This document shows, piece after piece, positions 1 through 9,346 of a DNA stretch of 64,000 nucleotides. Position numbers and translations under genes: made by a program. The stretch is from assembly GCF_032118995.1 (NCBI RefSeq), contig NC_092648.1, forward strand, positions 3,611,001 to 3,675,000. Reading direction: 5' to 3'. How positions within the stretch are numbered: position 1 is the first letter of the stretch; the number at the start of each line of letters is the position of its first letter. This DNA comes from Asterias amurensis. Taxonomy: Eukaryota > Echinodermata > Asteroidea > Forcipulatida > Asteriidae. The notes under the pieces were generated by a model, which was not told the DNA's origin, ran no database searches, and worked only from the letters and a program-made list of their open reading frames with translations.

Positions 1-415
1 AACGTTCGCCAACTGTGGCAGCACACAACTAGTTCCACTTGAAATTGTTGGCGAACGTGTGCAACTGTTGGCAACTATGCGCGAGTGGAACGTCCCCCAG
101 AGCTTGGGTCCAATGAAGTAGGCCTTGAAAGGCCATGTCAGATTTTAATTATCGACAGTGGCTTGGCATTGGCTTTAACATTTGTTCTTCAAACACTAAA
201 AGTCTCCTGTCTTGAGAAACTGCCAAAGTGTTTTTTTGTTTGTAAAGTTCAACACAAATGTATGCCAGCTTCAGAGCCGGAGTTAGCAAAATCTGTCGAC
301 GTGTAGCAGGTAGGCATGTGTAGCACAATGATTACCAACAGAATTACTTGACTACAAATGAGCAGTAGACATCGTGAATAATGAAGTCATGAATGAAATT
401 TATTTTTAACCTCAG
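1..415. other. Left-edge sequence, probably intron of the preceding gene
   Basis: No coding exon is supported here. The first 60 bases contain a small inverted repeat, ACGTTCGCCAAC near 2-13 and GTTGGCGAACGT near 46-57, likely the end of a mobile element. The acceptor of the first recognised exon is the AG at 414-415. Confidence 0.4.
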
Positions 416-2089
416 ACTGGCACACAGTGAGGAAGGTGAAGATTGGTCTACCAGTGTCACATGATCCACACAGCTTTGAACAAATACAGTGGCGGGTAGG
501 TTCTACAACAAATACTCAGTTCTTATAAATACAGTTATTATTATTATGATATATCGATGGACATCTTGACGTGCTAGTGTTTAAGGTAAATATGTTGGGG
601 TTTTGAATTATGAGACTCGTTACATAGTGCCATGGAAGAGTTAAAGGGAAGGTTCACGTTTGGTAATTACTCAAAACAAATATTAACTCAAAAACTTACT
701 TGGTAACAAGCATTGGGGAGCTGTTGATAGTATAAAACATTGTGGGAAACGACTCCCTCTGAAGTAGCGTAGTTTTTGAGAAAGAGGTAAATTCTCACTA
801 AAATAATAAAAGACTTCTAGCTAGAAGTATTATATTCCTATCTGAAAGCAAACAAATTCGTCCAACAAGGGTGTTTTTTCTTTCATCATTTTCTCACAAC
901 TTCGATGACCAATTGAGCCCAAACTTTTACAGGCTTGTTATTTTATGCTTATGATGGGATACACCAAGTGAGAACACTGGTCTTTGACGATTACCAAACG
1001 TTTACCTTCCCTTTAACAAATTACTGTGGACCAGCCACTAACCTTTCCTGAAACACCGAGGCAAACCCCAACTCAACTGGGTTGTGTGTTATAAAATGCT
1101 CGATTTTATTATCCTCCAAACACCTCTCTTTATGTGAATGCTCCACAAACAGTCTAAAAGACTTTCATCTGACAACTAACACTCAGCTAAAAAGTTGCAT
1201 AACTGAAGTAAGTACCTCAAGTAGGCCTCTGCTTCTGTGCATGGATTTACAAACTCACACCAATGAAAGAATTGCTTAGAATTTATCAACAACGAATTTT
1301 GTTTTCCTTGCATCTTCACAGACTATGTCAGTGAGTCCAAGCAAACAAACAAGATCCGAAGTGCAGAAAGAAATAGAGAAGTTCACTAAGGACCTGAAGA
1401 GTAGGGTGAGTACAAGTGTTGCATGATTTGGATTTGATTGTAGCATCACAGGACGAGAAACTTTTGTAAACTTTTATCGGGAATCTGGCAATCGGCAATA
1501 AAGTGCAACCAGATTCCTAGTGATTGATACACCAGCCTACATCCTTTTATGGACTGTGAAGGGGTAACCCGGTTTCAGGACCATTTCAATAACGTTTATG
1601 GCATAACTTATGCCATAGCGGTTTCGCAAGTGGACTTACGCAGAATGTTTTGGGAAAGCAGCTGCAGAAGTAGGCACATGCAATGTGCCCCTGGTAAAAG
1701 TTGATTTGGGTCGACAGCCCTCACCTTGAAGTGGCTACCAAGCCTTGTATTGCATTCTGATACAAACAAAACAAGCAATCAAATAAATGATATAATATTC
1801 TCATTTCAACACACAGTTCAAATGGTCGTCTAGCTACTCCAGCTACCAGTTCGTGAAAGAAAACACACGACTAAACTACGAGCCGACATCGCCGAGGAAA
1901 TCCATCTCATCATCCTTGACGTCCAAGACTCCAAGAAAAGATTCTCAAGCATCTGGGAGTAAGGAAACGACGCCCTTATCTCCGGGGGCCGTCAGGGCGT
2001 GTGATAGCAGTGATGAGGAGGCAGAGGGGGTAAGCCCGACCCCCGCGGCTAAGAAAGGCGCAGCGATAGACTATCAGATCAGGATTTGA
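416..2089 (+). CDS. 3' end of an unrecognised gene (last three coding exons)
   Basis: Three exons read in one frame: 416-495, 1322-1405 and 1817-2089 (stop TGA 2087-2089). Each has a clean AG acceptor, and the first two end at GT donors (CGG|GTAGG and AGG|GTGAGT). The first exon starts with two bases of a split codon, so more exons lie off the left edge. The first exon encodes WHTVRKVKIGLPVSHDPHSF and more. The second is charged and probably helical (EVQKEIEKFTKDLKSR). The last 91 codons form a Ser/Pro/Thr-rich, probably disordered tail with repeated SP/TP and RKS/RKD motifs and an acidic SSDEEAEG patch, suggesting phosphorylation. The IGLPVSHDPHSF stretch faintly recalls a CRIB motif but lacks its histidines. 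I do not recognise the family. AATAAA at 2378-2383 would end the transcript. Confidence 0.75.
641..1016. mobile_element. TTAA-flanked MITE, family 2 (copy 1)
   Basis: Terminal inverted repeats TTAAAGGGAAGGTTCACGTT (left) and the complement ending in CCTTCCCTTTAA (right) bound a 376-bp element flanked by TTAA. TTAA targets are the hallmark of piggyBac-type transposons, so this is a plausible non-autonomous derivative. It has no coding capacity and lies in an intron. Confidence 0.7.
1527..1745 (+). repeat. SINE 3' body fragment
   Basis: The stretch resembles the downstream bodies of the tRNA-headed SINEs at 47065-47365 and 49925-50220. Shared landmarks are the 'AGCCTACAT...TATGGACTGT' block, 'GGGGTAACCC', and 'CACCTTGAAGTGGC' at the end. 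The tRNA-like head is missing, so this is a truncated copy. Confidence 0.5.
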
Positions 2090-2857
2090 GGAAGTAGATT
2101 CTGCGGTTGTCGTAAAGATTGTAGACCCCTTGTACAAAGCAACACGCTACACAGGGATGCTGAGCTCACACGCATGGTTTTACGAACAAAGAACAGCTAT
2201 CGTCCAATCTTCAGCCTCCTGTGTGGGGGCGCTTTTTGACCCCAGTAAAGGCGCTTTTTGAAGATGAGGTGCAACATGCAAGGGGTCTTTAGTTGTTTGT
2301 AGTCACTGGTGTCAGAACGGTTTCTAGAAATTTAGCTGGTTTTCCCACTGTCTGAAATCTGTAGCCCCTTAGGACCGAATAAAGCCTATTGCCACAAAAA
2401 CTTTGTAAGCATAATTTTGTTTTTGCTTAAGGTTACCAACGAGGCATCGTACTTTACCTTTGCTGCGACTGGTACCCAAGTCATTTATAACAGAACTTCC
2501 TAAAATCTCAAAAAGCTGGGGATTTTAGGTTTAAAGTGCAAAAAATTAACCTGGGCACTGAAAGAGTTTAAACTGTATATAAAAATGATGTACAATTTTT
2601 AATATGACCCATAGTATTTAACTAAATGAATTTATGATTTTTCTAATGAACGGGTAAGGGCCTGAGAGATTTCTTAATTTTTACAAATTTAATTTGGGCC
2701 CATGGAAAATTCTATCCGATTTGCTATGAGAGGTTGTGAAACTTTCTGTGCACATATTTATTTGGTTATGTTGGTCATAGAACAGTTTGAGCGCATTTTG
2801 AAAAATTTATAGTTTATTTGCTCCTTAGATTCTGACTGTGGTTTTATTTTTAACCTT

Positions 2858-3209
2858 TAAGGGAACTGTACATGTTTGGTAATAGTCAAAGACCAGTGTT
2901 CTCACTTGGTGTATCTCATCATAAGCATAAATAACAAGCCTGTGAAAATTTTAGCTCAATTGGTCATCGAATTATAGCAAGAAAATGATGAAATATAAAA
3001 CACCTTTGTTGGACGAATTTGTGTGCTTTCAGATAGGAATAAAAGACTTCTAGCTAGAAGTCTTTTATTATTTTAGTGAGAAATTGCCTCTTTCTCAAAA
3101 ACTATGTTACTTCAGAGGGAGTCGTTTCTCACAATGTATTATACTTTTAACAGCTCTCTGTTGCTCGTTTTTTAAATTAATATTTGTTTTGCTTGAACTG
3201 ATTGCCCTT
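2858..3209. mobile_element. TTAA-flanked MITE, family 2 (copy 2)
   Basis: Starts TTAAGGGAACTGTACATG and runs through the same internal blocks as the 641-1016 copy in opposite orientation, including the phrase CTTGGTGTATCTCATC and the central palindrome AGACTTCTAGCTAGAAGTCT at about 3045-3064. Ends are diverged. Confidence 0.6.
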
Positions 3210-3635
3210 CAACATTAGATACCTTTATTTCTTTTACTGTAGAACATGTACATTGAGATTTCTATTTTAAATTCCTTTTAAACTTAGCAATAAGATATTG
3301 TGTTAGCCCTGGTGGCCTTTCACTTTCACTTTTGTATTATACTACGCTGTATCTGTGTACAGCACAGAGGAAGACTCCTATTGTATAGCCTAATAGGGCT
3401 AATATTGTGTGTGTGATAACAAAGTGCCTTCATTTTAGTAAAAAAAACACAAGAAGACTACAGGACCACACTTTACAATAACTTTTTATGATGAGAATGT
3501 TTTATTATGACAATAAATCATATAAACTTCAACGATTTTCAAGGAGCTGATTATTTGTATCTTTCTGTATAGACTGAGCAAGTCGTGCGCGTATTCAACA
3601 AATTTTGGGACCACTTTGATCCAATATACATTGCT

Positions 3636-3858
3636 TTAAAGGGAAGGTTTACATTTGGTAATCACTCTAAAACTAATGATAATAAATATCGTTGGTAAAA
3701 CTGAGGGTCAGTAAAGCTTCTCAGGTTGTGTAGAGGGATTATTCTTTGTGACCACCTTTTGAGATGAAATTCTCACATAGTTTTACTGTATACATTCATT
3801 TATGTAGGACTTAACAACCAAACTGTTCCCAAAAACCAAGGGTATACTTTCCCTTTAA
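3636..3858. mobile_element. TTAA-flanked MITE, short family-2 relative
   Basis: Left end TTAAAGGGAAGGTTTACATT and right end ACTTTCCCTTTAA form inverted repeats with TTAA at both boundaries. At about 223 bp it is shorter than the two upstream copies and its centre differs. It looks like an internal-deletion derivative. Confidence 0.65.
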
Positions 3859-4182
3859 CGCGTCAAAGAAACATACTCACACCTTTAACGGATTGCAATA
3901 CTGGCGGCTCCTTACAGTTGCAGGCCTCGAACTACATAAAGGACATGGTCTCTATTGCCCCAGTCTGGGCCTTGATGCCCCTTTTTATTAGATTATCCAA
4001 TGAAAGTACCCTTTGCAAAATGAAAATGGCCTTGCCCTCTAGCTCTCAAAGATGAAATTCCAGGCTTGTAGAGAGCCACTTAACCTGTTTACATTAGACA
4101 AGGTGTTAATCTGCCAAATATTTCCAGACTGGCCTACTGCAGGCAGTTAAATTACAAGGGGAACATCTTGAGAGTACCTTCA

Positions 4183-5670
4183 ATGGACCGTTCCGGCTTT
4201 CCACTAAGCTCCGCCCACCGCGCGGTTCAGAAAGTGCAACCTCCTTGGCGTTCTAATAAAAATGTCCAAATGGTGACGTATGTTGTTGATTGGAGACGCA
4301 AAACAGTTCCTAGCACAGTCTTGAAGTTAAAAAAATCCACGTTCTGTGAGTGTTTGATAATGTAGACGACCGTAGATCACAAAAGATCCTTGGGTATTTC
4401 TTTCTGAATATATCTCTGCGTGTTGTGATACTGTGTGTGCTGTGGATCAGAACAAATAGGAGAGTACATTGGTGGAAGAAATGAGCAATGCGTTTGTGTA
4501 ATTCATCACAAGGTTTCAGAGTGCAAGACCACAGTTAATGTTGTTAGTTGGTCAAACAGTAGGAGGGTTGACTGAGTACTGTGTAGATGCATTTACTGCA
4601 TGGTATCACATTGCAGGCTGTCATAGTTGATCTATCATTCAAGACCACAGTGGATTATGTTAATTGGGCAAGTGGTAGGAGGGTTGACTGTGTACTGTGT
4701 AGGTGCTTTCACCACATGACATATTGCAGGCTGTCATAGTTTATCTATCATTCAAGACCACAGTGGATGATATAGATTGGTCAGACAGTAGGAGGGTTGA
4801 CTGTGTACTGTGTATGCATTCACTGCCTTATATCGTATCGCAGAATTCATCTTTCATGCAAAACCACAGATGATGTTGTATGAGCAGACAGTGGGAGGGT
4901 TGACTGTGTAAATGCATTCACAGCATTATATCGCAGGCTGGCAGAGTGCAGCTACAGTGGATGATAACGATTGGTCAGACAGTAGGAGGGTTGACTATGA
5001 ACTGTGTAGATGCATTCACTGCATAATATCATATTGAAGACTAGCATGGTTTATCTAGCATTCATAACAACAGTGGACAATATCGAATGGTCAAACAGTG
5101 GGAGGGTTAATAATGAGATATTTACCGGTTCTACTTTGAGCGTAACTCCTTCTGGTAGATTCACTTGGAGTAATTCAAGAAAAATGGGTGCTATCGTCCC
5201 TTGAAGTTCTTGTAACTAAAGAAATAATCGCAGAAATACAACTAATGAAGACGATGCACAACGCAATGATTAGCATTTGCCTAATGTGGCTTGGTCAAAA
5301 CTTTAAGAACAAACCACTGGGCTTCTTTTAGAGTAACCAATACTTTAATGAGTTGATTATGATCTATTCAAAATGAAAACTATCTTTGTAGAATGTCATA
5401 AATAATAATTTGGGAGGCTAATCATCCTTACTTGCAGCTGAGAAACTCAATTGCAAAAAAACCCGGCCACAATGTGTTCCGAGCTGCTTGCATGACTGGG
5501 GGACTTTGGCAGCCAGCCACATCGACCCAGATATGAACACAGAGCACAGCCAGAGATTGAAAGTGTCTGATTTTTTTCAGAGGGAGGAAATCCGGAGGGC
5601 TCTGAAGAAAACTCTTTCAGGCATAGAAGAGAACCAACACACAACTCACATAATGGCCTTATACAAGTAG
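4183..5670 (+). CDS. Candidate two-exon small gene, unrecognised
   Basis: Exon 1 runs 4183-4345 (or starts at the in-frame ATG 4270) and ends TTC T|GTGAGT. Exon 2 runs 5438-5670 after the acceptor CTTGCAG and ends TAG. The split codon T|CT closes to Ser, and the frame stays open to give 131 residues (102 from the second ATG). The product is basic and hydrophilic (VVDWRRKTVP, CKKTRPQCVPSC, DFFQREEIRRALKKTLSG), with no signal peptide or membrane segment. The last 45 residues look helical. Exon 1 sits in GC-richer sequence containing CCGCCCACCGCGCGG, plausibly a promoter. The intron holds a minisatellite and, on the other strand, an MRPL48 exon, so the two transcripts would overlap. No family was recognised. 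The evidence is phase-compatible splicing and codon quality only. Confidence 0.5.
4500..5110. repeat. Minisatellite, roughly 110-bp units
   Basis: About five diverged units share GTAGGAGGGTTGACTGTGTA, followed by GCATTCACTGCAT, GCAGGCTGTCATAGTTTATC and CAAGACCACAGTGGATGAT. Fragments of the same unit occur at 16505-16660, 16910-16960 and 40950-41110, so it is a dispersed repeat that expanded locally. Confidence 0.75.
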
Positions 5671-8650
5671 CCAGAATTGAATCAGGGCCACAGTCTAGTG
5701 CATCAAACTCAAGCTCTGCGCCCAATTTCATAGAGCTGCTTAAGCACAAAATTTTGCTTAAGCAAAAGAATCCTTGCTTAGTAGAAGCAGATTACCGGCC
5801 AAGACTCCACTCAATTGTTATGCTTAGTTAACAACAGCTAAATACCAGTCACAAGCAATGTATATGGCATGACATTTTGGCCAGTAACATGTGAAAAACA
5901 AGCGAGCTATTTTCGTGCTTAAGCACATTTTTTGCTTTTAAGCAGCTCTATGAAATTGGGCCCCTGGTGGCTGAGTCATTAGAGTGTGGGTTCAAACCCC
6001 CGGTCGTGACACTCATGTCCATAGTCAAGATACTTCTATATTTTTTCTATAGCTACATTGCTTCTTATCATCCAGGGGTAAATGGGTTCCTGAGGGTTGA
6101 GATACTGAGCGAGTGTACAACACTGTCTTTACCTGTATGACTCTTTCGTGGGTTTTGATTGTGAAGTCTCTGGGCTTCATGTTATCCTTGAGACCTGGCG
6201 TCTGTAATGTGTGTACCAGAGTCTTCTTGGTGGGCATTGCATAACTGGAAAATAACAGTCACAATTATAATGTTATGCCGTTAGTCAATCCAGGGCCTAA
6301 TTTCATGGAGCTATGGTGTGACGTAATGACTTGTTAACCATGTATAAATAGAATATTTTGACCAAAATGGACCAATTTTGATTAATACTTTGTAAGACTT
6401 AAATTCCTCCAGTTCTGTTGTAATTGCAATTTGTTGTTTTGTAAAGTGCGTAGAGATGTTAATTCATATTGAGCGCAATATAAATGCAATTTATTATTAT
6501 TATTCTTGCAAAGAGAATTTAGAAAGTCATATTGGTTATTAAGATGGAATAGTTTCATCTATAATTAAGAAATTTATTGGGTTTTTTTACCTGTCAAATA
6601 TCATAAGATCCATGTTCTTGGCCAGGTTGTGGGTGTACTGAGCGTAGTGCTCTACAGCCGAACAATCATACCCCTGAATGAAGAAGTTCATGATCTCATG
6701 GACTGTAGAGTCACTGGGTTCAGGAATAACCTGCTCAGGTATCTGCTGTATTTTGAGCTGGATAAGAGATAGAAATCAAGTTTAGTTAACATTACACACA
6801 GTGTTAGTTTTATACCTAATTGAACAATGAAATCTTCGAGACCAAATGACAGTTTTCAATCGTATCATAACTGTTTATCTATTAGAAAATATATGAGGCA
6901 CCAATACAAATAATAATATTAGAGTAATACAAATTATTTATTAATTAACTTGGGTTTTTACCCTTACCCCGATGTGTGTTAGCACTGCATAATCAGTACT
7001 TTTTCCGATTTCGGTAAAGGACATCACACTCACAGGCATATTACTCGGGTGGAATTCAAACCTACGACCCTTGCAATTCTAGAGCAGTGTCTTACCAACT
7101 ACTGTAGACCGGGGCCCAATTTCAGACAAATTTCATGCTAAGCACAAAAATTTGCTTAGCATGAAATTTCTTCCTTGAAAAAAACAGGATTAACAATCAA
7201 ATTTCCATTTGTTGCATATTTCTTGTTACTGGTATTCAGAGCTGTTGTTTGCTAAATCCTGAAAAACACATGGAAATTTGGTTAGTAATCCTAGTTTTAT
7301 CAAGGAAGTAATTTCATACTAAACAATCTTTTGTGCTTAGCAGCTCTATGAAATTAGGCCCAGGTAGCTAGAGGCAGTTCGGATAGAAACTGGAACTGCT
7401 TCTAGCTACCTGGTAATCTCGGAGAGAGTGTACAGGAGAGCAATGGTGATTGGTGACACTTTCCAAGACAGTGGTAGTTGGATTATTTCAATGACAATAA
7501 GAAACTTACATCTTCAATTTCATCTTCATAGTTACTGATCTGACGAGCAGGATGAACAGCTGCTAGTAACCTGCCACTCCTGTAGAAATCAAAAGTAAAT
7601 TTTCATTCAGTGCATGTTTATACGCTATATCTATGGGTGCATTCGATTAGCTTCCCTGGGTCGACCTTGATCTGCCCCCGGTGCATTCAAATAGCTTTGA
7701 TGTCATTCCAGGGGCTCACTCGGGTCAGCCCCAAGTGCCCTAGCTGCTTGTGGAACGGGTCACTTGGTGCTGACCCGATGTGCTAGACGTCACCACGAGA
7801 GGGCGAGTAATCGTTCGATTAGCTCTTGTCAGGGGCTCACCTGAATGAGCCCTGTGGGGTAGAGCTGGGGAAGCTAACCAAATGCACCCTTTATCTATGG
7901 GTGAATACAGAGTCGTTGCTGAAACTATGATCAAAATGAATAAGAAGGTATGTTTAGTTTTGTTTTTCTTCTTTTGTTAGCAAGCTTGCTTTTTGAGTTC
8001 ACAAACTTCATTCAAGGAACAATATCTTTATTATTGTGAGGGAAGTTACAGATGGAGTATATTAAAACCAATTGCAACAATTTGAAAAAACTGGGTCCTT
8101 AAGATGTCACCAGGAATCCTGTTTTGATTTTTGATGATAAAAATAGAGCAAATCTCGACACATTTCTGAGTCGGGCTAGTCGGACAGAAGTTCATTTCAA
8201 ATTTATCTGGATCAAACATACTCCATGTACTCCTAGAACCTAGACGATAGCGGGAGGCACCTCATACTAGTTCTAGGAATGTAGGATCGAGTAAATTCGG
8301 AACACCACTTTGTTTCAGACGTTGTGCTCCTCCTTCAATGTGTGCAATGCACCACTAGTACAAAAGCATTATCAAATTCAACAATCCTTCCTCTAATCTA
8401 ATTTGGTGTCAGATGCAATTGTGTCCGCCATGCAATACTGTCCGCTCCAGACACGATTGCATATGCAAAACCGTCCGGCGGACATTAATGCATATGCAAA
8501 CAAAATTAATTGAAATGTTCCCTTTAAAAAATCGTGTGTAAATTTAATTACACAGTTTAAAAATTGCAAAGGTTTGATAATTTAAACTTACCTGAGTCTG
8601 CTGTACACTTTCCTGCTGAATAGACTTCTAAATACCGTGTGTTTCAACAT
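5126..8650 (-). CDS. MRPL48: Mitochondrial large ribosomal subunit protein mL48 (last segment missing)
   Basis: Five phase-compatible exons on the minus strand: 8592-8650 (ATG 8648-8650), 7510-7579, 6591-6757, 6133-6244 and 5126-5215, together 166 codons. The N-terminus (MLKHTVFRSLFSRKVYSRLR) is basic and serine/arginine-rich, as expected of a mitochondrial targeting sequence. The diagnostic core follows: SAVEHYAQYTHNLAKNMDL, DSYAMPTKKTLVHTLQ, KTHERVIQ, and IAPIFLELLQVNLPEGVTLK. It matches the mL48 fold shared with ribosomal protein uS10. Human mL48 continues with about 25 residues ending in a charged stretch. The last exon here ends GAACCG|GTAAAT, and I could not locate the following one. 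If that donor is skipped, the frame stops after about 24 more codons. The start site is 197 bp from the MOCS3 5' exon. Confidence 0.88.
5721..5965. mobile_element. MITE with CCCAATTTCATAGAGCTGCT ends (copy 1)
   Basis: Inverted ends CCCAATTTCATAGAGCTGCT and AGCAGCTCTATGAAATTGGG bound about 245 bp rich in TGCTTAAGCA palindromes. At least six relatives lie in this window: 7111-7362, 25887-26132, 39026-39272, 45096-45268, and partial ones near 27127 and 32930-33118. Confidence 0.75.
7111..7362. mobile_element. MITE with CCCAATTTCATAGAGCTGCT ends (copy 2)
   Basis: Starts GGGGCCCAATTTCAGACAAATTTC and ends CAGCTCTATGAAATTAGGCC. The interior has the TTTGCTTAGCATGAAATTTCTTCC variant shared with the copy at 39026-39272, marking a subfamily. 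It lies in an MRPL48 intron. Confidence 0.65.
7636..7891. mobile_element. MITE with GGTGCGTTCGATTAGCTTCCC ends (copy 1)
   Basis: Inverted ends GGTGCATTCGATTAGCTTCC and GGAAGCTAACCAAATGCACC flank a GC-rich interior with the phrase GTCACCACGAGAGGGCGAGT. Relatives are at 11354-11586, 16669-16909 and, shortened, 28978-29130. Confidence 0.7.
8405..8517. repeat. Fragment of GTCCGCC palindrome-rich element
   Basis: Begins GTGTCAGATGCAATTGTGTC, the reverse complement of the end found at 22127-22149, and contains GTCCGGCGGAC and the self-complementary ATTGCATATGCAA. It is one end of the element described at 21525-22152. Confidence 0.55.
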
Positions 8651-8866
8651 ATTTTGACAATAAAGTTAGCAAAATAACCGAAGACAGTATTACCGTAATG
8701 CATTGCTCTACTTCTGCATACAAAAGTATGGGCTCTCATTTTAGTCTGTGACTTGGACCAATCAACGCTTGGTGATTGTGACGGAAGTCTAGGTGCAAGT
8801 CATTCAAATTGGCACAATATTCGTCAAGAGAGGGCGGTATTTCAAGATGGCGCTTTCCATGTGAAG
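8651..8866. promoter_or_regulatory. Shared promoter of MRPL48 and MOCS3
   Basis: The MRPL48 start codon (8648-8650, minus) and the probable MOCS3 5' exon (ending GAAG|GTAAAA at 8866) face away from each other across about 200 bp. Promoter-like features are a CCAAT box at 8757-8761, a GTGACGGAAGT block (CRE/ETS-like) near 8778, GAGAGGGCGG near 8830, and AAGATGGCG (YY1-like, typical around start sites) near 8844. The MOCS3 leader carries a tiny upstream reading frame, ATG GCG CTT TCC ATG TGA. Confidence 0.55.
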
Positions 8867-9062
8867 GTAAAAGAAACAACTTTTAAACACCTGACTGCAG
8901 CTTGTGTAGAGCCTTTATTATGCCTATAAATCGTAGTATTGATGGGATATAGATTCATTGGATACCGTCTGATGATAAATTGTTAAATGCTGGTTTCGAT
9001 TTGGTAAAAACTTCAAGTAAATAACAAAACATATTAAAGTTGTTACGCTTCCAACTCACAAA

Positions 9063-9130
9063 AGAAAATGTAAACAAACCCACATGGCATGGCCATCCAA
9101 ACATGCCATGTGGGTTTGTTTACATTTTCT
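9063..9130. repeat. Perfect 28-bp stem hairpin with 12-nt loop
   Basis: Arms 9063-9090 and 9103-9130 are exact reverse complements (AGAAAATGTAAACAAACCCA and onward). It lies in the MOCS3 5' UTR intron. Confidence 0.9.
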
Positions 9131-9346
9131 CATGAAATCAGCACTACTGACTTTATGTTTTGTTTTCTTACTTGTTTGATCAGTTACTTGGTTACTTCTT
9201 TCTACTTGGTACTTGTAAAACAATGTGTTACACTTGCTGATTCGTGACTTAGTGTAATTATTAGTTGTTAAATTTCTACAATTAGTAGAAAAATAGTTTT
9301 GTTTTACAATTTATGATTAGAATAGAAGTTGTCACCAATTCAAGAA

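Larger units (their letters stand above)
2090..4182. other. 3' UTR and intergenic sequence with MITEs
   Basis: The 3' UTR of the upstream gene probably ends near the AATAAA at 2378. Two TTAA-type MITEs follow (about 2858-3209 and 3636-3858). 3900-4140 is a diverged match to the 'GGGCACC...AAGGC' repeat family found elsewhere in the window. No open frame with splice support was found on either strand. The missing last exon of MRPL48 was specifically looked for here and not seen. Confidence 0.5.

Noticed and set aside
4500..5110. CRISPR-like array
   Set aside because: Units are contiguous and diverged with no spacer logic, in a eukaryotic intron: an ordinary minisatellite.
9063..9130. microRNA precursor
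   Set aside because: The stem is perfectly paired over its whole length and only 28 bp, unlike animal pre-miRNAs with bulges. Kept only as a hairpin.
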